A stretch of 64,000 nucleotides of DNA from Carettochelys insculpta. Lineage: Eukaryota; Chordata; Testudines; Carettochelyidae. Every line of letters starts with the position of its first letter. The first letter of the stretch is position 1. Under the pieces are notes generated by a model. The model was not told the DNA's origin, searched no databases, and was given only the letters and a program-made list of their open reading frames with translations. Both the position numbers and the translations under genes were made by a program. Shown here in pieces: positions 12,237-24,331 of this stretch. The stretch is taken from positions 227,209,501 to 227,273,500 of the forward strand of contig NC_134137.1 of NCBI RefSeq assembly GCF_033958435.1, written 5' to 3'.

Positions 12237-12640
12237 AACTACATCTACACTAGAGATCTTTGTTGACAAAACCTCGGTTTTGCCAACAAAACTCACGTAG
12301 TGTCCACACTAAAAATGTATTCTCTTCACAGTAAGTCGACAGAACATGGCACTTCTGTCAACAGACTTCTACCTCTCCCCCACAAGGCAGAATGCCTTTC
12401 TCGATAGAATCTGTTGACATGTCAACAGAAACTGTGTGTACACTCTGGGGGACCCTCTGTCGACATACAGGGCTGCCGGGGTCTGGCTGGCAGTTCTGTC
12501 AAGAGACCGCTCTGTCAACAGAGAGGATTGACAGAGCAATCCGCTTTGCAGTTTGGCCGCAATCTGTTGACAGAAGTTTTGTTGGAAGATATCTTCTTAC
12601 AGTAACTTCTGTTGGCAGACCCTTCTAGTGCAGACATAGA
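12237..12640. mobile_element. Palindromic MITE, 'tgttgaca' family
   Basis: Degraded terminal repeats ctacatctacactag / ctagtgcagacatag and an interior rich in 'tgttgacag' motifs, as in the copies at 6300 and 28268. No coding capacity. Confidence 0.7.
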
Positions 12641-13535
12641 TACAGAGATCAGAACTGATCATACCTTGATTTGCCCATCAAAAAGCACAAATCACTAGCC
12701 AAACTCCCACTGTGTAGGACAGTTTTGAAAAGCAAGTCAAAAAAGCATCTTGGCAAACAAAGATCTGGATACTTTTGCACATTTAATATAAGAATTAATT
12801 AATTTAATTATGTTGAAAAAGCCGAATGCACTATATGCAGGAATCAATTGGATTAAATAATACTGTTTCATAGAGATTTAAAATTAGCTATGCTGTTAAA
12901 AATACTCGAGGAAAAAGAGCTACATTCTAAGACGACCTGAAAGGCAATATAGTAATATGTGGACTGCAATCAATTGGCTGCTATTTCACTATGCACCAGA
13001 TTTATTTACTAACACCTGGGAAACAATATTATTTTAACCTTGATGACTTCAAAAAAGAAAAGGAAAATGCACATTACTTCTTGCAAAAAAGGCAATCTTG
13101 CAATTATGCTTTGTGTGAAACTAAAAAAAATAAGCATAGCAGTTGGAGTTTTTTAACAAGTTGTTTATTTTAAAAAATATCATAAGGAAAGCTGTAAAAA
13201 TCTTAAAAACAGATCACTTTGGGAACTGGTGCATCTTAGGTGCTGTTTGTGCAAAGCGTTTTAGATGACCAGTTTCAATTTCTGATGGTTTTAACACTGT
13301 TGTATCAAGATAAAACTTCCTCATCTAGAGCTTCGGTTAAGTCTTTTTACATAAACTGCTGTCAAGCCACGTGGGCTATTGCAACCTCAGAAAAACACCT
13401 ATTGATATTTTTTGTTTGTTCTTTCAATTGTGTTTCTTTTGTGTTCAGGCACCAATGCAAAAACTCATTTTAGCTTTCATTTGCTACAGACAAAAAATTT
13501 TTCTCTGGCATTTAATTTCAAAAGGGGTAAAGGCC
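12641..13535. other. Intergenic stretch without a gene
   Basis: AT-rich DNA with short chance ORFs; no recognised repeat or exon. Confidence 0.45.
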
Positions 13536-13538
13536 AGA

Positions 13539-13807
13539 GGCCGTGTCTACACTAGCCCAAAACTTCGAAATGGCCATCTAAATGGCCATTTTGAAGATTA
13601 CCAATGAAGCGCTGAAATACATATTCTATGCCTTATTAGCATGCAGGCGGCCACGGCACTTTGAAATTGCCACAGCTTGCTGCCGTGTGGCTCGTCCAGA
13701 CGGGGGTCCTTTTTGAAAGGACGCCGCCAACTTCGAAATCCCCTTATTCCTATCAGCAGATCAGCTGTGTAGGCTGATAGTATGTGTGGGCTTTTGTAGA
13801 CGTAGCC
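13539..13807. mobile_element. ttcgaa-rich palindromic MITE, old copy
   Basis: 269 bp bounded by ggccgtgtctacac / tgtagacgtagcc and flanked by an identical triplet aga on both sides (13536-13538 and 13808-13810). The interior is an age-degraded version of the arm seen at 44749: same order of motifs, but many CpGs are now TpG or CpA. The 3-bp duplication fits PIF/Harbinger-type elements. Confidence 0.75.
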
Positions 13808-13810
13808 AGA

Positions 13811-16030
13811 GTGACTAGATCAAAAACGCTGTAAGCTGCATGGAAGCTTCTCAAAGACACTATAACAGAGGCCCAACTTAAATGTATACCTCAAACTGAA
13901 AAACATACTGAGACTGAAAAAAGAGCCACCATGAGTTGACACCCATGTAAAACAACCAGTGAGGGATAAAAAGGCATCTTTCAAAAGGTGGAAGGCAAAT
14001 CCTAGTGAGGTAAATAGAAAGGAATACAAACACTACCAAATTAAGTGTAAAACTGTAATAAGAAAAGCCAAAAAAGATTTTGAGGAACAGCTAGCCAAAA
14101 GCTCAAAAAGTAATAACAAAATGTTTTTTAAATACATGAGAAGCAGGAAGCCTGCTAAAAAACCAGTGGGTCCCCTAGACGATACAAATATAAAAGGAGC
14201 AATCAAGGACAATAAAGCCATTGCGGAGAGACTACATGATTTCTTTGCTTCAGTCTTCATGGCTGAGCATTTTGGGGAGATTCACAAACCTGTACCGTTT
14301 TTTGTGGGAAATGAAATTGAGGAACCATCCGAGATTGAAGTGTCATTAGAGGAGGTTTTGGAACAAATAGATAAACTTAATGTTAACAAATCACCGGGAC
14401 CGGATGGCACTCATCCAAGGGTTCTCAAAGAACTCAAATGGGAAATTGAAGAGCTATTAACACTAGTTTGTAACCTGTCCTTAGGATCAGCTTCCGTTCT
14501 TAATGACTGGAAGATAGCTAATGTGACACCAGTATTTAAAAAGGGCTCTGGAGGTGACCCTGGCAATTACAGAGCGGTAAGTTTAATGTCAATTCCAGGC
14601 AAACTAGCTGAAACAATAGTAAAGAATAAAATTGTCAGGCACGTAGAAGAACATAATTTGATGGGCAAAAGTCAACATGGTTTCTGCAGAGGGAAATCAT
14701 GTCTTACAAATCTGTTGAGTTCTTTGAAGGGGTTAACAAACATGCAGATCCAGTGCATATAGTATACTTAGATTTCCAGAAAGCCTTTGACAAGGTACCT
14801 CATCAAAGGCTCTTATGTAAATTAAGCTGTCATGGGATAAGAGGGAAGGTCCTTTCATGCATTGAGAACTGATTAAAAGACAGGAAACAGAGGGTGGGCA
14901 GGAACGGTAAATTTTCCAAATGGAGAGGAGTAAGTAGTGGTGTCCCCCAAGGGTCAGTCCTAGGACTAATCCTGTTCAATTTATTCATAAATGATCTGGA
15001 GCAGGGGGTGAGCAGTGAGATGGCAAAGTTTGCAGATGACATTAAACTGTTAAAGATAGTCAAGAGAAAGGCAGACTGTGAAGAACTTCAGGAAGATCTC
15101 ATCAAACTGAGTGATTGGGCAACAAAATGGCAAATGAAATTTAATGTGGATAAGTGTAAGGTAATGCACATTGGAAAAAATAATCCCAACTATACTTACA
15201 ATATGATGGAGGCTAATTTAGATATAACTAATCAGGAAAGAGATCTTGGCGTTATTGTGGATAGTTCCTTGAAAACATCTACGTCGTGTGCAGAGGCAGT
15301 CAAAAAGGCAAATAGGATGTTAGGTATTATTAAAAAAGGGATAGAAAATAAGACAAGGAATATCTTACTGTCCCTTTATAAATCTATGGTACGCCCACAT
15401 CTTGAATACTGTGTACAGATGTGGTCTCCTCACCTAAAAGTAGATATCCTGGCACTGGAAAAGGGTCAGAAAAGGGCAACTAGAATGATTAGTGGCTTGG
15501 AACAGGTCCTGTATGAGGAGAGGCTAAAAGAATTGTGACTTTTCAGTTTAGAAAAGAGGAGGCTGAGGTGGGACATGATAGAGGTGTATAAAATTATGAC
15601 AGGTGTGGAGAGGGTGAATAAGGAGAAGTTATTTACTTGTGCCCATAATACAAAAACTAGAGGACACCAAAGGAAATTAATAGGTAACAGGTTTAAAACT
15701 TATAAAAGAAAGTTCTTCTTCACTCAGCGCATAGTTAACCTGTGGAACTCCTTGCCAGAGGAGACTGTGAAGGCTAGGACTATAACAGAATTTAAGAAAG
15801 AGCTAGATAAATTCATGGAGGTTAGGTCCACAAAAGGCTATTAGCCAAGGGTAGGAATGGCGTCCCTGGCCTCTGATTGTTAGAGGCTGGAGATGGATGG
15901 CAGGAGACAAATTGCTTGATCATTGTCTTCGGTCCACCCCCTCTGGGGCACCTGGCACTGGCAACTGTTGTCAGACAGGCTACTAGGCTGGATGGACCTT
16001 TGGTCTGACCCAGTGTGACCATTCTTATGC
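13811..16030 (+). mobile_element. CR1 LINE, most of ORF2 and the 3' UTR, inactivated
   Basis: The longest CR1 here. ORF2 is recognisable from about 13830 to 15841: linker, then RT blocks NKSPGPDGTHP (near 14385), NWKIANVTPVFKKG-like, [28 protein letters not shown], then after a frameshift near 14740 VYLDFQKAFDKVPH, GVPQGSVLG, and the catalytic FADD at about 15030, followed by the thumb and C-terminal region ending [13 protein letters not shown]. In-frame TGA stops at about 14868 and 15536 and the frameshift show it is dead. The 3' UTR ends at about 16030 with a 'gaccattcttatg' tail. The 5' end, with the endonuclease, is lost; it abuts a MITE. Confidence 0.9.
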
Positions 16031-17316
16031 CACATATTGAATCACTGTTGCAACATGGATGCAAAAATCTGATTGATGCACTATGTTTGGTATTTCTCAG
16101 GAGCCCAGTGGTATTGGAACTTCTACGAGACCTTAACTGTGCCTGTATCAGTAGGCCTTCCTGAACTATCAACTATTCCTTTAGTCAGAACAATCTTCCC
16201 TGCATAAAATGTCTCATGCATAGGCAATGACGACCATGGTAACCCATACACTCTCAGCAGAAGCCATTATAAGAGCTCTGTGTGGCTTGAAAGCTTTTCT
16301 CACTCACCTACAGAAGCTGATCCAATTAAAGATATTACCTCACCCACTTTGTCTCTCTAGAGACCATAATGAAGAACAAGATAATGATGTTGGCTAGAAC
16401 TGTCACCACTGGTATGACATTTCAATAATGCCTTGTACACATCTATTATTAGATTTCTATTTCAGCTGTTGTGATGCTTTGAAGTCACAAAAATCCAATT
16501 TTATGTTTTGTAATAATAAGTAGTCATTAAACCGACAGAAATGAGTGCAAATATTTCAAATTGGTCATTTTAACATGAGGATGAGATCATTATTTATCCC
16601 CATTTCTCCAATAATGGTATCGCTTGTCAGCTCCTTTTCATAATTAATTTTAAAATAAGCATAATCAGCTTTTCAAATTACATATGATGTGCATATGTAT
16701 AGGGAGGGTACATTAAGATGACCAAATCAGCGCTGTTGTTTGTCTGTCCAGATACTGAAAACCTAAAAATTGAGGTGCACAAAGTTCCCCGGCATTAGTT
16801 GCAGCCCCAACATCTTGCCCGGGTCCTGTTTCACGGAGTGGGACTGGACACATCAACACTGGGAAACTGGGAGGTAAGAGGTCCAAGAGCTGCCCTTGAC
16901 TGTGAGGTAGAAGAGAGAGAAGAGGTAGGCACAGACTAGGATGCTATATGAGTGGAAGCAGACCACCACTACCCTGTGCCTCCATACACAGTAGGTGCAG
17001 GAAAGGGAGAGGTTCCTGATATGAAGCAAAACGATGGCAGCACAGGTGACACATGGGAACACCCGGGGGCCACATGCACCCCTCTATGAGTGTCACACCC
17101 CCCCTGTACTCATTGTCAATGCTGTACCACTTCTAGGATGTGTGGGGGCAGCCCACTTCTCCTGGACATTTAGTGCTCTGCCCAGTCCAACTTAGCTGGC
17201 CCCACCCCAGAGGGCAGTCAAATACAGAGGTGCCTAATGACACAAAATGATGTAGCCCTTCCTGCAACACACACACAGCATGAAGCTGGCTGGCCTACCT
17301 ACATCTTTGTCTAACG
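16031..17316. other. Intergenic stretch without a gene, with one repeat 3' end
   Basis: Mostly unassigned. At about 16277-16372 a segment with 'cttgaaagcttttctcac' and 'ttaaagatattacctcaccc' matches the 3' end of another widespread reptile retroelement I remember only as a sequence. No exons seen. Confidence 0.4.
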
Positions 17317-17627
17317 CAGGGTTCAGCAACCTTTTGGAGATGGAGTGCTGAAATTTGACCTTTTGACCTCTATATATGGTCCGAGTGCCGGTGATACTTT
17401 TTAAAGTCACTAATAGTCCTACTTACAACAGATTCATTAATAAATTAAGCTGCAGAGCTTTACCCTTTAGGTGGTGGTTGGTAGCATTAGCTGTTCTTTT
17501 GTTAATCCACACAGGCAGCATGGCTTTGAGCAAGCTACTGGCTGCATGGGGGATGAGGGGGTGGCCTGAACTCCAGCCTCACATGCTGATGACAACTGGC
17601 TTGTGTGCCACAGGTTGCTGAGCCCTG
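17317..17627. mobile_element. Non-autonomous hAT element
   Basis: Terminal repeats cagggttcagcaacc / ggttgctgagccctg bound a 311-bp segment. Flanking octamers gtctaacg and gtccagcc agree at 5 of 8 positions, as expected of a degraded 8-bp hAT target duplication. Confidence 0.7.
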
Positions 17628-18740
17628 GTCCAGCCCTTTGAGAACTGATGATGGGGGAGGCCAGGTGGGGCCCTGTTCTCACTACCTCTGTCTCCTCAAG
17701 CTAATTGCTCAAGCATCACACAATTGGAGGAGGAGTCATTCCATAAAGTTCCAAACTGAAATGCTCCTGTAACCCAGGATCAGTGCCTGCTGCACAAAAA
17801 GAGCAGAAACGTTTTGGAATTGTAACAAACACTTTGCAAATTGCACTTCTCTGTGAGTGTGAGGAAATGGGTGAATGCAGACAATCGGCTACATTATAAA
17901 GTGTGACAATTAATGCCTTTTAAATGAGAACAGAAGAGGTATTTGATCTCAAGTTCTCTCTCTTCCATGCCTACACAACAAAACTTTGATTTCCGGTGTG
18001 GTAGCCACTCTATGATTTGCCCAAGCTGGATAAATTCAGCTGAAGCCAAGAATTTTATTTCTGTAAGAAAAGCTGAAGCAGCAGGAGGAATGTTGTCACC
18101 ATATTTAGCAGAACCCAGAAGAGGCAAAAAGAGTTTGTTTAATGCAGATTGTCGTTATTCTTGGCACTTTATGACTCATTAAGTGTCCTAGTTTTGTAAC
18201 TAACTCAGGCTGAGCTCAATGTTTGATATAGGTTTATGTGGGGCCTGGTGTTTATGATAATGATTGAACTGCTCATTACTCCCCAGCTTATGCTAATTTA
18301 GCCCATGAAGAAATTATCTTAAAAGAAGTACATGACAAAGATATTTAGAGGCTATTGTTCTTAACACTGTGTGGATTATATTTACCTGGGGAATGAATTA
18401 AAATAGCATTATATATTGTGCAATCAGACAGAAATGTGTGGAGACTGGAAAGGTTATGTTCTAGCCCAATACCTTTTGCCCTACTTCTCTTTTTGCTGGA
18501 GCGTTACTGATACCATGAACTGATTCATAAAGGCTGATGAAAGATATTGACTCCCTTCCTGATAAGTGGTGGTGATGTGAGCATTTTAGCATTCAGCCCA
18601 TTCGTCTGAAGGATCCATCAATCACCCTTGTCTCTCCTGACTGGTAAAAGTCCGTAGGGAAAGTATGAGTTCAATACAGATAGGAACTGAAAGCAAATGG
18701 TGTGTGTTTGTTCAGGAAAGCTTCTTGACTTGTTAATGAC
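17628..18740. other. Intergenic stretch without a gene
   Basis: No convincing exon or repeat. Short opposing ORFs at 17894-18182 show no recognisable motif. Confidence 0.45.
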
Positions 18741-20445
18741 CTTGTCAATTGTTATAAGAAGATCTTATCAATATGAAAGAGTTTCTAAAATATATTAGGA
18801 ACAAAAAGAACTTCAACAATAATAATGCAGAAAAGATTGAAAAGTCCAATAAATATTTTTATTCAGTACTTGGGGAAAAAAAGATGATGTAGCCTCATCA
18901 TATGAGGATGACACTCTTTCCGTTCCACTTATATCTATGAGCATAGTGAATAGATATTACTGAAGTTAGATATTTTTCAATCAGAAAGTTCACATAACTT
19001 CCATTCAAGAGTTTTCAAAAAGCTGTCTGGAGAGTTGACACTGGGATCTTCACTAAGTCTGGGAGTACTGCAGAAATTCCAGAACTCTGAAAGAAAATTA
19101 ATGTGGTGCCAATTATAAAAGAATTTAAACAGGATATGTGGGAAACTATGGGCATGTCACCCTCACATCGATCACAGGGAAGATAATAGAGTGGCTTACA
19201 CAGGATTCAATTAATAATGAAGGGAAGGCAATGTAATTAATGCAAACCACTATGGCTTTATGGAGAAACTAAGTTGCTTTTCTTGAAATCACAAGTTTGG
19301 CTGATGAAGTAACAGAACTGACTGAAGACATGAAAAGTTCTGCAAGGTGTTTGAATTGCTACCATATGACATCCTGATTTAAATAACTAGAGTGATATAA
19401 AATTAACATGTTAAATAGATTTAAAAACTGCCTTACTGACAGATCTCAAAATGTAATGTAAACAGGAAATTATCATCGTGCAGGTCTGTTAACAGCAGGC
19501 GATCAACAGGGATCAGTTCTTGGCCCTGTGCTATTTATTATTTTCACCAATGACCTGGAAGAAAACAAAATCATGGCGGACAAAGTTTGGATATGACACA
19601 AAAATCAGTGGTGTGGTAAATAATGAAGAAGGCAGTTCACTGATTCAAAGCAACCTGCATAGCTTGCTAAGGTAGGTAGAAACAAACAATATGGAATGTA
19701 AAGGGGTACATCAAAAATGTACATGTATACATCAAAAAATGTAGGTCATGCTTCCAGAATGGAAGACTCTATCCTGTGGCTCTGAAAAAGATTTGGGGGT
19801 TGTGATGGACAATGAGCTAAAACATGAGCTTCCAGTGTGAGTGTGATCAAAAGAGCTAATGCAATCCTGGCATGCATAGACATGGGAATCTTGAGGAGCA
19901 GAAAGATTATTTTAGCTCTGTATTTGGCTGTTGTATGACTGCAACTGGAGTACTTTGTCATGTTCTGGTATCCACAATTCAAGAAGGATGTAGTTAAACT
20001 AGAGAGAGTTTAGAGAAGGGCCACAAGAATGATTAAAGGATTAGAAAACATGCCTTATAGTGATAGACTTAATTAGCTAAATTTAGTTAGTATAATAAAA
20101 AGAAAGTTAAAGGTTAACTTGTCTGTAAGTACCTACATGGAAAACAAATATTTTATAAGGGGGTCAGTGAAAGAAATAATATAATCCAATGGCTGGATGC
20201 TGAACATAGATAAACTCAAACAGGAAAAAAGCATACATTTTTAACAGTGATAGTAATTAACCACTGGCAAAATTTGCCAGTGGTCATGGTGGATTCTCCA
20301 TCACTGATAATTTTTAAATCAAAATCTGATATTTTTTACTTAAAAGATCTGTCTGGGAATTACTTCAGGGAAGTTCTGTGGCCTGTTCTATATAAGATGT
20401 CAGAGCAGGTCATCTCACAATGGTCTTGTCCAACCTTATATGCTA
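18741..20445 (+). mobile_element. Ancient CR1-group LINE, heavily decayed
   Basis: Scattered CR1 ORF2 blocks can be read across all three + frames: DQQGSVLGPVLFIIF-like sequence near 19510-19550, a degraded FADD region near 19580, the CxDLGVVMDNEL-like block near 19790 and 'agggccacaagaatgattaa' (RATRMIKG) near 20015. The 3' end at about 20400-20450 has the CR1-type 'cacaatggtcttgtccaacc' and 'tatgctatgaatt' tail. No open frame is left, so this is the oldest CR1 copy in the window. Confidence 0.65.
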
Positions 20446-20654
20446 TGAATTTCTGACCTGTCTCCAGCCTTCCCCTTTTGGCGAAGGTTATTTTAGGTGG
20501 TGTTGGCAAAACAATGCCACCACCTCCTAAGGCCAGTTTGATAAGTAACATGTCTAATACAGCACACAGCAATAGCTTTGTGGCAGGCACATGAACTGGC
20601 TTTACTGGGACAAAGAGTTTTCGATACAGCACCACATGCTTCTCTCTGACGAAA

Positions 20655-21962
20655 AAATCATAGAATCATAGGACTGGAAGGGACCTCGAGAGGCCATCGA
20701 GTCCAGCCCCCTGCCCTCATGGCAAGACCAAGCACTTTCTAGACCATCCCTGAAAGCCATCTATCTACCCTCTTCTTAAATATCTCCAGTGATGGAGATT
20801 CTACCACCTCCCTTGGCAATTCGTTCCAGTGTTTGATCACCCTGACAGTTAGGAACTTTTTCCTAATGTGCAACCTGAACCACCCCTGCTGCAATTTAAG
20901 TCCATTGCCTCTCGTTCTATCCTCAGAGGCAAGGAAGAACAAGTTCCCTCCCTCTGCCTTATGACACCCTTTTAGATACCTGAAAATTGCTATCATGTCC
21001 CCCCTCAATCTTCTCTTTTCCAAACTAAACAAGCCCAACTCCCTCAGCCTTTCCTCATAGGTCATGTTCTCTAGACCTTTGATCATTTTCGTTGCTCTCC
21101 TCTGGACCCTCTCCAATTTCTCCACATCCTTCCTCAACTGCGGTGCCCAGAACTGGACACAATACTCCAGCTGAGGTCTAACCAGCGCAGAGTAGAGCGG
21201 GAGAATGACTTCTCGTGTCTTGTTCACAACACACCTGTTAATGCATCCTAGAATCATGTTTGCCTTTTTCGCAACAGCATCACACTGTTGACTCATATTT
21301 AGCTTGTGGTCCACTATAACCCCTAGATCCCTTCCTGCTGTACTCATTCCTAGGCAGTCCTTTCCCATTCTGTATGTGTGACACTGATTGTTCCTTCCTA
21401 AGTGGAGCACTTTGCATTTGACCTTATTAAACTTCATCCTGTTTACCTCAGCCCATTTCTCCAGTTTATCCAGATGCTTTTGAATTATGACCCTATCCTC
21501 CAAAGAAGTTGCAACCCCTCCCAGCTTGGTATCATCTGCAAACTTAATAAGTGTACTTTCTATGTCAATATCTAAATTGTTAATGAAGATATTGAACAGA
21601 ACCGGTCCTAAAACAGACCCCCGTGGAACCCCACTAGTTATACTTTTCCAGCAGGATTGAAAGCCATTAATAACTACTCTCTGGGTATGGTTATCCAGCC
21701 AGTTGTTCACCCACCTTATAGTAGCCCCATCTAAGTTGTATTTGAGTAGTTTATTGATAAGTATATTATGTGAGACCGTGTCAAATGCTTTACTGAAGTC
21801 TAGGTATATCACATCCACCGCTTCTCCCTTATCCACAAGGCTCGTTATTCTATCAAAGAAAGCTATTAGATTGGTTTGACATGATCTGTTTTTAACAAAA
21901 CCATGCTGGCTGTTCCCTATCACCTTACCACCTTCCAATTGCTTGTGTGTATTCACCAACAG
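20655..21962 (-). mobile_element. CR1 LINE, 5'-truncated, relatively young
   Basis: Orientation is -, with the 3' end at 20655. The terminal octamer repeat typical of CR1 is present (attctatgatt in complement), followed by the conserved 3' UTR with 'ggactggaagggacctcgag' read on the + strand. The copy is cut at 21962, inside the RT domain. It contains an uninterrupted 406-codon frame. Confidence 0.9.
20739..21959 (-). CDS. CR1 ORF2 protein, C-terminal part (reverse transcriptase), open frame
   Basis: 406 codons without a stop. From the N-terminal side: SQHGFVKNRSCQTNL, VIYLDFSKAFDTVSHN (residues about 50-65, first catalytic Asp), SGVPRGSVLGPVLFNIFIN, and IKFADDTKLGG (about residue 140, catalytic Asp pair of the RT). 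The thumb region with GRDLGVIVDHKL and the C-terminal VRPQLEYCVQFWAP and RATKMIKGLENMTYEERLRELG blocks follow, then EVVESPSLEIFKKRVDRWL at the end. The endonuclease and the N-terminal RT blocks are missing, so the protein could not be active alone; the first Met is simply the first in the truncated frame and no promoter is expected. It survives because the insertion is young. Confidence 0.75.
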   Translation of the reverse strand: MVNTHKQLEGGKVIGNSQHGFVKNRSCQTNLIAFFDRITSLVDKGEAVDVIYLDFSKAFDTVSHNILINKLLKYNLDGATIRWVNNWLDNHTQRVVINGFQSCWKSITSGVPRGSVLGPVLFNIFINNLDIDIESTLIKFADDTKLGGVATSLEDRVIIQKHLDKLEKWAEVNRMKFNKVKCKVLHLGRNNQCHTYRMGKDCLGMSTAGRDLGVIVDHKLNMSQQCDAVAKKANMILGCINRCVVNKTREVILPLYSALVRPQLEYCVQFWAPQLRKDVEKLERVQRRATKMIKGLENMTYEERLRELGLFSLEKRRLRGDMIAIFRYLKGCHKAEGGNLFFLASEDRTRGNGLKLQQGWFRLHIRKKFLTVRVIKHWNELPREVVESPSLEIFKKRVDRWLSGMV

Positions 21963-22023
21963 CGATGGTATGAAAGTCTATGATTTGGTTTAAGGCTTCA
22001 TTCAACTAAGATTGTATCTAATT

Positions 22024-22310
22024 TAGGGGTTCTCAATTGTCATTGCACCACAGTTCTCTTCTGACAACAAAAATCTCGACATGACTCCAGGGGAGGTCAG
22101 GTGGCGGGAGGGAGGACAAAGCCTGGTCTTGCCCAGTCGGCCTGGGTGGGAGGGACAGAGTCAAAGACCAAGGGCTTCATCCCCAGGTTGAGGGCTTCAA
22201 CTTGAGTCCTGTCACCAGGGCAAAAGCACGTGGATTTCAGCTATGGGCAGTGGGACTTGGGTTTTGGCTTCAGCAAGTCCAAGACAGCCCTGGCAGAGCT
22301 ACCCAGATTT
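22024..22310. mobile_element. One-ended non-autonomous hAT fragment
   Basis: Begins with 'aggggttctcaattgtcat', followed by 'cttctgacaacaaaaatc' and a G-rich, 'agggcttcaa'-containing interior seen in a common reptile hAT family. The opposite terminal repeat is not visible. Confidence 0.5.
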
Positions 22311-22464
22311 TCCCAGAATGCACTACAGCCAGGAAGCATGGTAGAACTGTATGCACATACTTGGTTAATTGAGTCGTTTGAGTGAAAGTCATGTGTTTGT
22401 GGTAAAGAAGTCAAATGAGTGTCCCAAGCTAGTAACAAAATCACTACAGATATATACTCACAGT

Positions 22465-22511
22465 GTGCGCATGCATGCATATGCGCGCGCACACACGCAC
22501 ACACACACAGA
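22465..22511. repeat. CA/GC dinucleotide microsatellite
   Basis: Alternating purine-pyrimidine run (gcgc, atgc and ca steps), about 45 bp. Confidence 0.8.
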
Positions 22512-23179
22512 GTGTGGCTGCTGCATCAGGAGATACAGATGTTTGGTTTTTGTACTTTTAAGCAACAAAGACAGAAACTGAAGGAGGAATAGCTCAGCTT
22601 CTTTTTAAACCTTTAATTTCAAGGGCAGCATACAGCAGCCAGTCTGTACCATAAGCAATGTCTGGATTCTAAGAAGGTCAGGGACAGAACAAATAGGAGT
22701 AAGCGCCTGATTGGCAAGGGAAACAGCAAGATCTGTAACTCCTTTCACACTGATGTTATTACAATGTTTTCCACTAGGTGGAGCTGTTGGAATCTGCTTC
22801 AGAAAAACTGCCTTTGCTTTTTCTATTTTACTTGCATTGTCAGTTTTGCACTACTTTGTACCTGGTTTTTGAATATTTATGCTTGAAATCTTGAGCTTTT
22901 AATGAATAACACTATTTTATAATTAGAAGCCTGCTTGGAATAAAACAAAGGTGACTCAAAGAAGTACCTTAGGAAGAATTAATATAATAGGCTGCAGTGC
23001 ATCATCTCTTCACCTTCAGTGTCAAGGAATGTGTCCCTGGCACACCTTGTTTCTTCCCTTCCCCTGAAACAAGTAGTATCTTTTTTAAAAGTTTCCCACT
23101 AGGAAACAGACTCCTTCAAGACAGATGAGGTTTTGTCATTAAGGTAATCTACAGAGGACTGAAGCAAAGATACTGTTTT
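22512..23179. other. Intergenic stretch without a gene
   Basis: Nothing recognised. Confidence 0.4.
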
Positions 23180-23190
23180 TAGATTTTGCA

Positions 23191-23667
23191 TAGTAACAGA
23201 GAGAAAGCCGTGCTAGTTTATATACTATCAAAACAAAAAAGCAGTCAAGTAGCACTTTAAAGATTAACAAAATAATTTATTAGGTGAGCTTTCATGGGAC
23301 AGACCCACTTTTTCAGACCATATCCACACCAGAACAGACTCAATATTTAAGGGACAGAGAACCAAAAACAGTAATCAAGCTGGACAAATCAGAAAATAAA
23401 TGATCAAGGTGAGCAAATCAGAGAGTAGAGGGGCAGAAGAGGAGGGGAAGCCAAGAATTAGATAAAGCCAAGTATGCAAATGAGCCCCTATAGTGACCCA
23501 GAAAATTCCAATCTCGGTTCAAACCACATGTTAATGTGTCGAATTTGAATATAAAAGACTGTTCAGCAGCCTCTCTTTGAAGATTGTTGTGAAAATTCCT
23601 CTTGGGCTCATTTGCATACTTGGCTTAATCTAATTCTTGGCTTCCCCCACTTCTGCCCCTCTACTCC
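23191..23667 (-). mobile_element. Penelope-like 3' end with an inverted 5' copy (foldback)
   Basis: Flanked by an exact 11-bp target duplication tagattttgca (23180-23190 and 23668-23678). Its 3' tail is at the left, on the - strand, and matches the tails at 2385-2509 and 8080-8187. About 65 bp at the 5' end (23606-23667) is the inverted copy of the internal segment 23427-23492, giving a hairpin with a spacer of roughly 110 bp. No coding sequence remains. Confidence 0.85.
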
Positions 23668-24331
23668 TAGATTTTGCAGTGCATCACATAGCACTGTTAA
23701 TAAGATTGTATCTCTTCAGCTTCTGTTTTTCTCACAGTGGCATATCATCAGAGTTACTTGAATGTCATACATTCATACCTATAGCAAGATGTCCCAAAGA
23801 TGGGAAGAATAGCTTAAACTACGCCACCTAATATCACACTGGGAACTGGGACATGAGTCCAAACTCTTAGTTTGGTGTCTTAATCACAAGCCCATCCTTC
23901 CTAAAGTCCACAGCAATACAGCCTCTATTGCTACTGACGTAAGTGTACATCTACACTCACTGGAAGATCAATGTGGTGGTGGTTGATTTTCTGGCGTCAA
24001 GTTTATCACATCTAGGCTACAGAGAACTTTCAAACACTACAGATAACTTTCAAAAGAAGCCTGTCCAGAAGATCTCTTCCAAAAGAACTTCTTTCAAAAG
24101 AGTGCATCCGCACACAAAAAAGCAGATCAAAAAAATGATCTGCTCTTTCAAAAGAGAGCATCCCCTCCCCCACTCTTTTAAAAGAACAGGCCAGGGATCG
24201 AAAAACCAGGCCCCAGGAGGACTGCTCTTTTGAAAGGAAGGGCCTGCAGAGCATCTACTTGAAAGGGGGCACTCCTCCTGAAACAGGAAAGGAAGAGCGC
24301 TTTTGAAAGGAGTACTGCATTTACTTTCTAA

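Noticed and set aside
17894..18182. Opposing ORFs of 77 and 79 codons
   Set aside because: No motif, no codon pattern, overlapping on both strands; chance ORFs.
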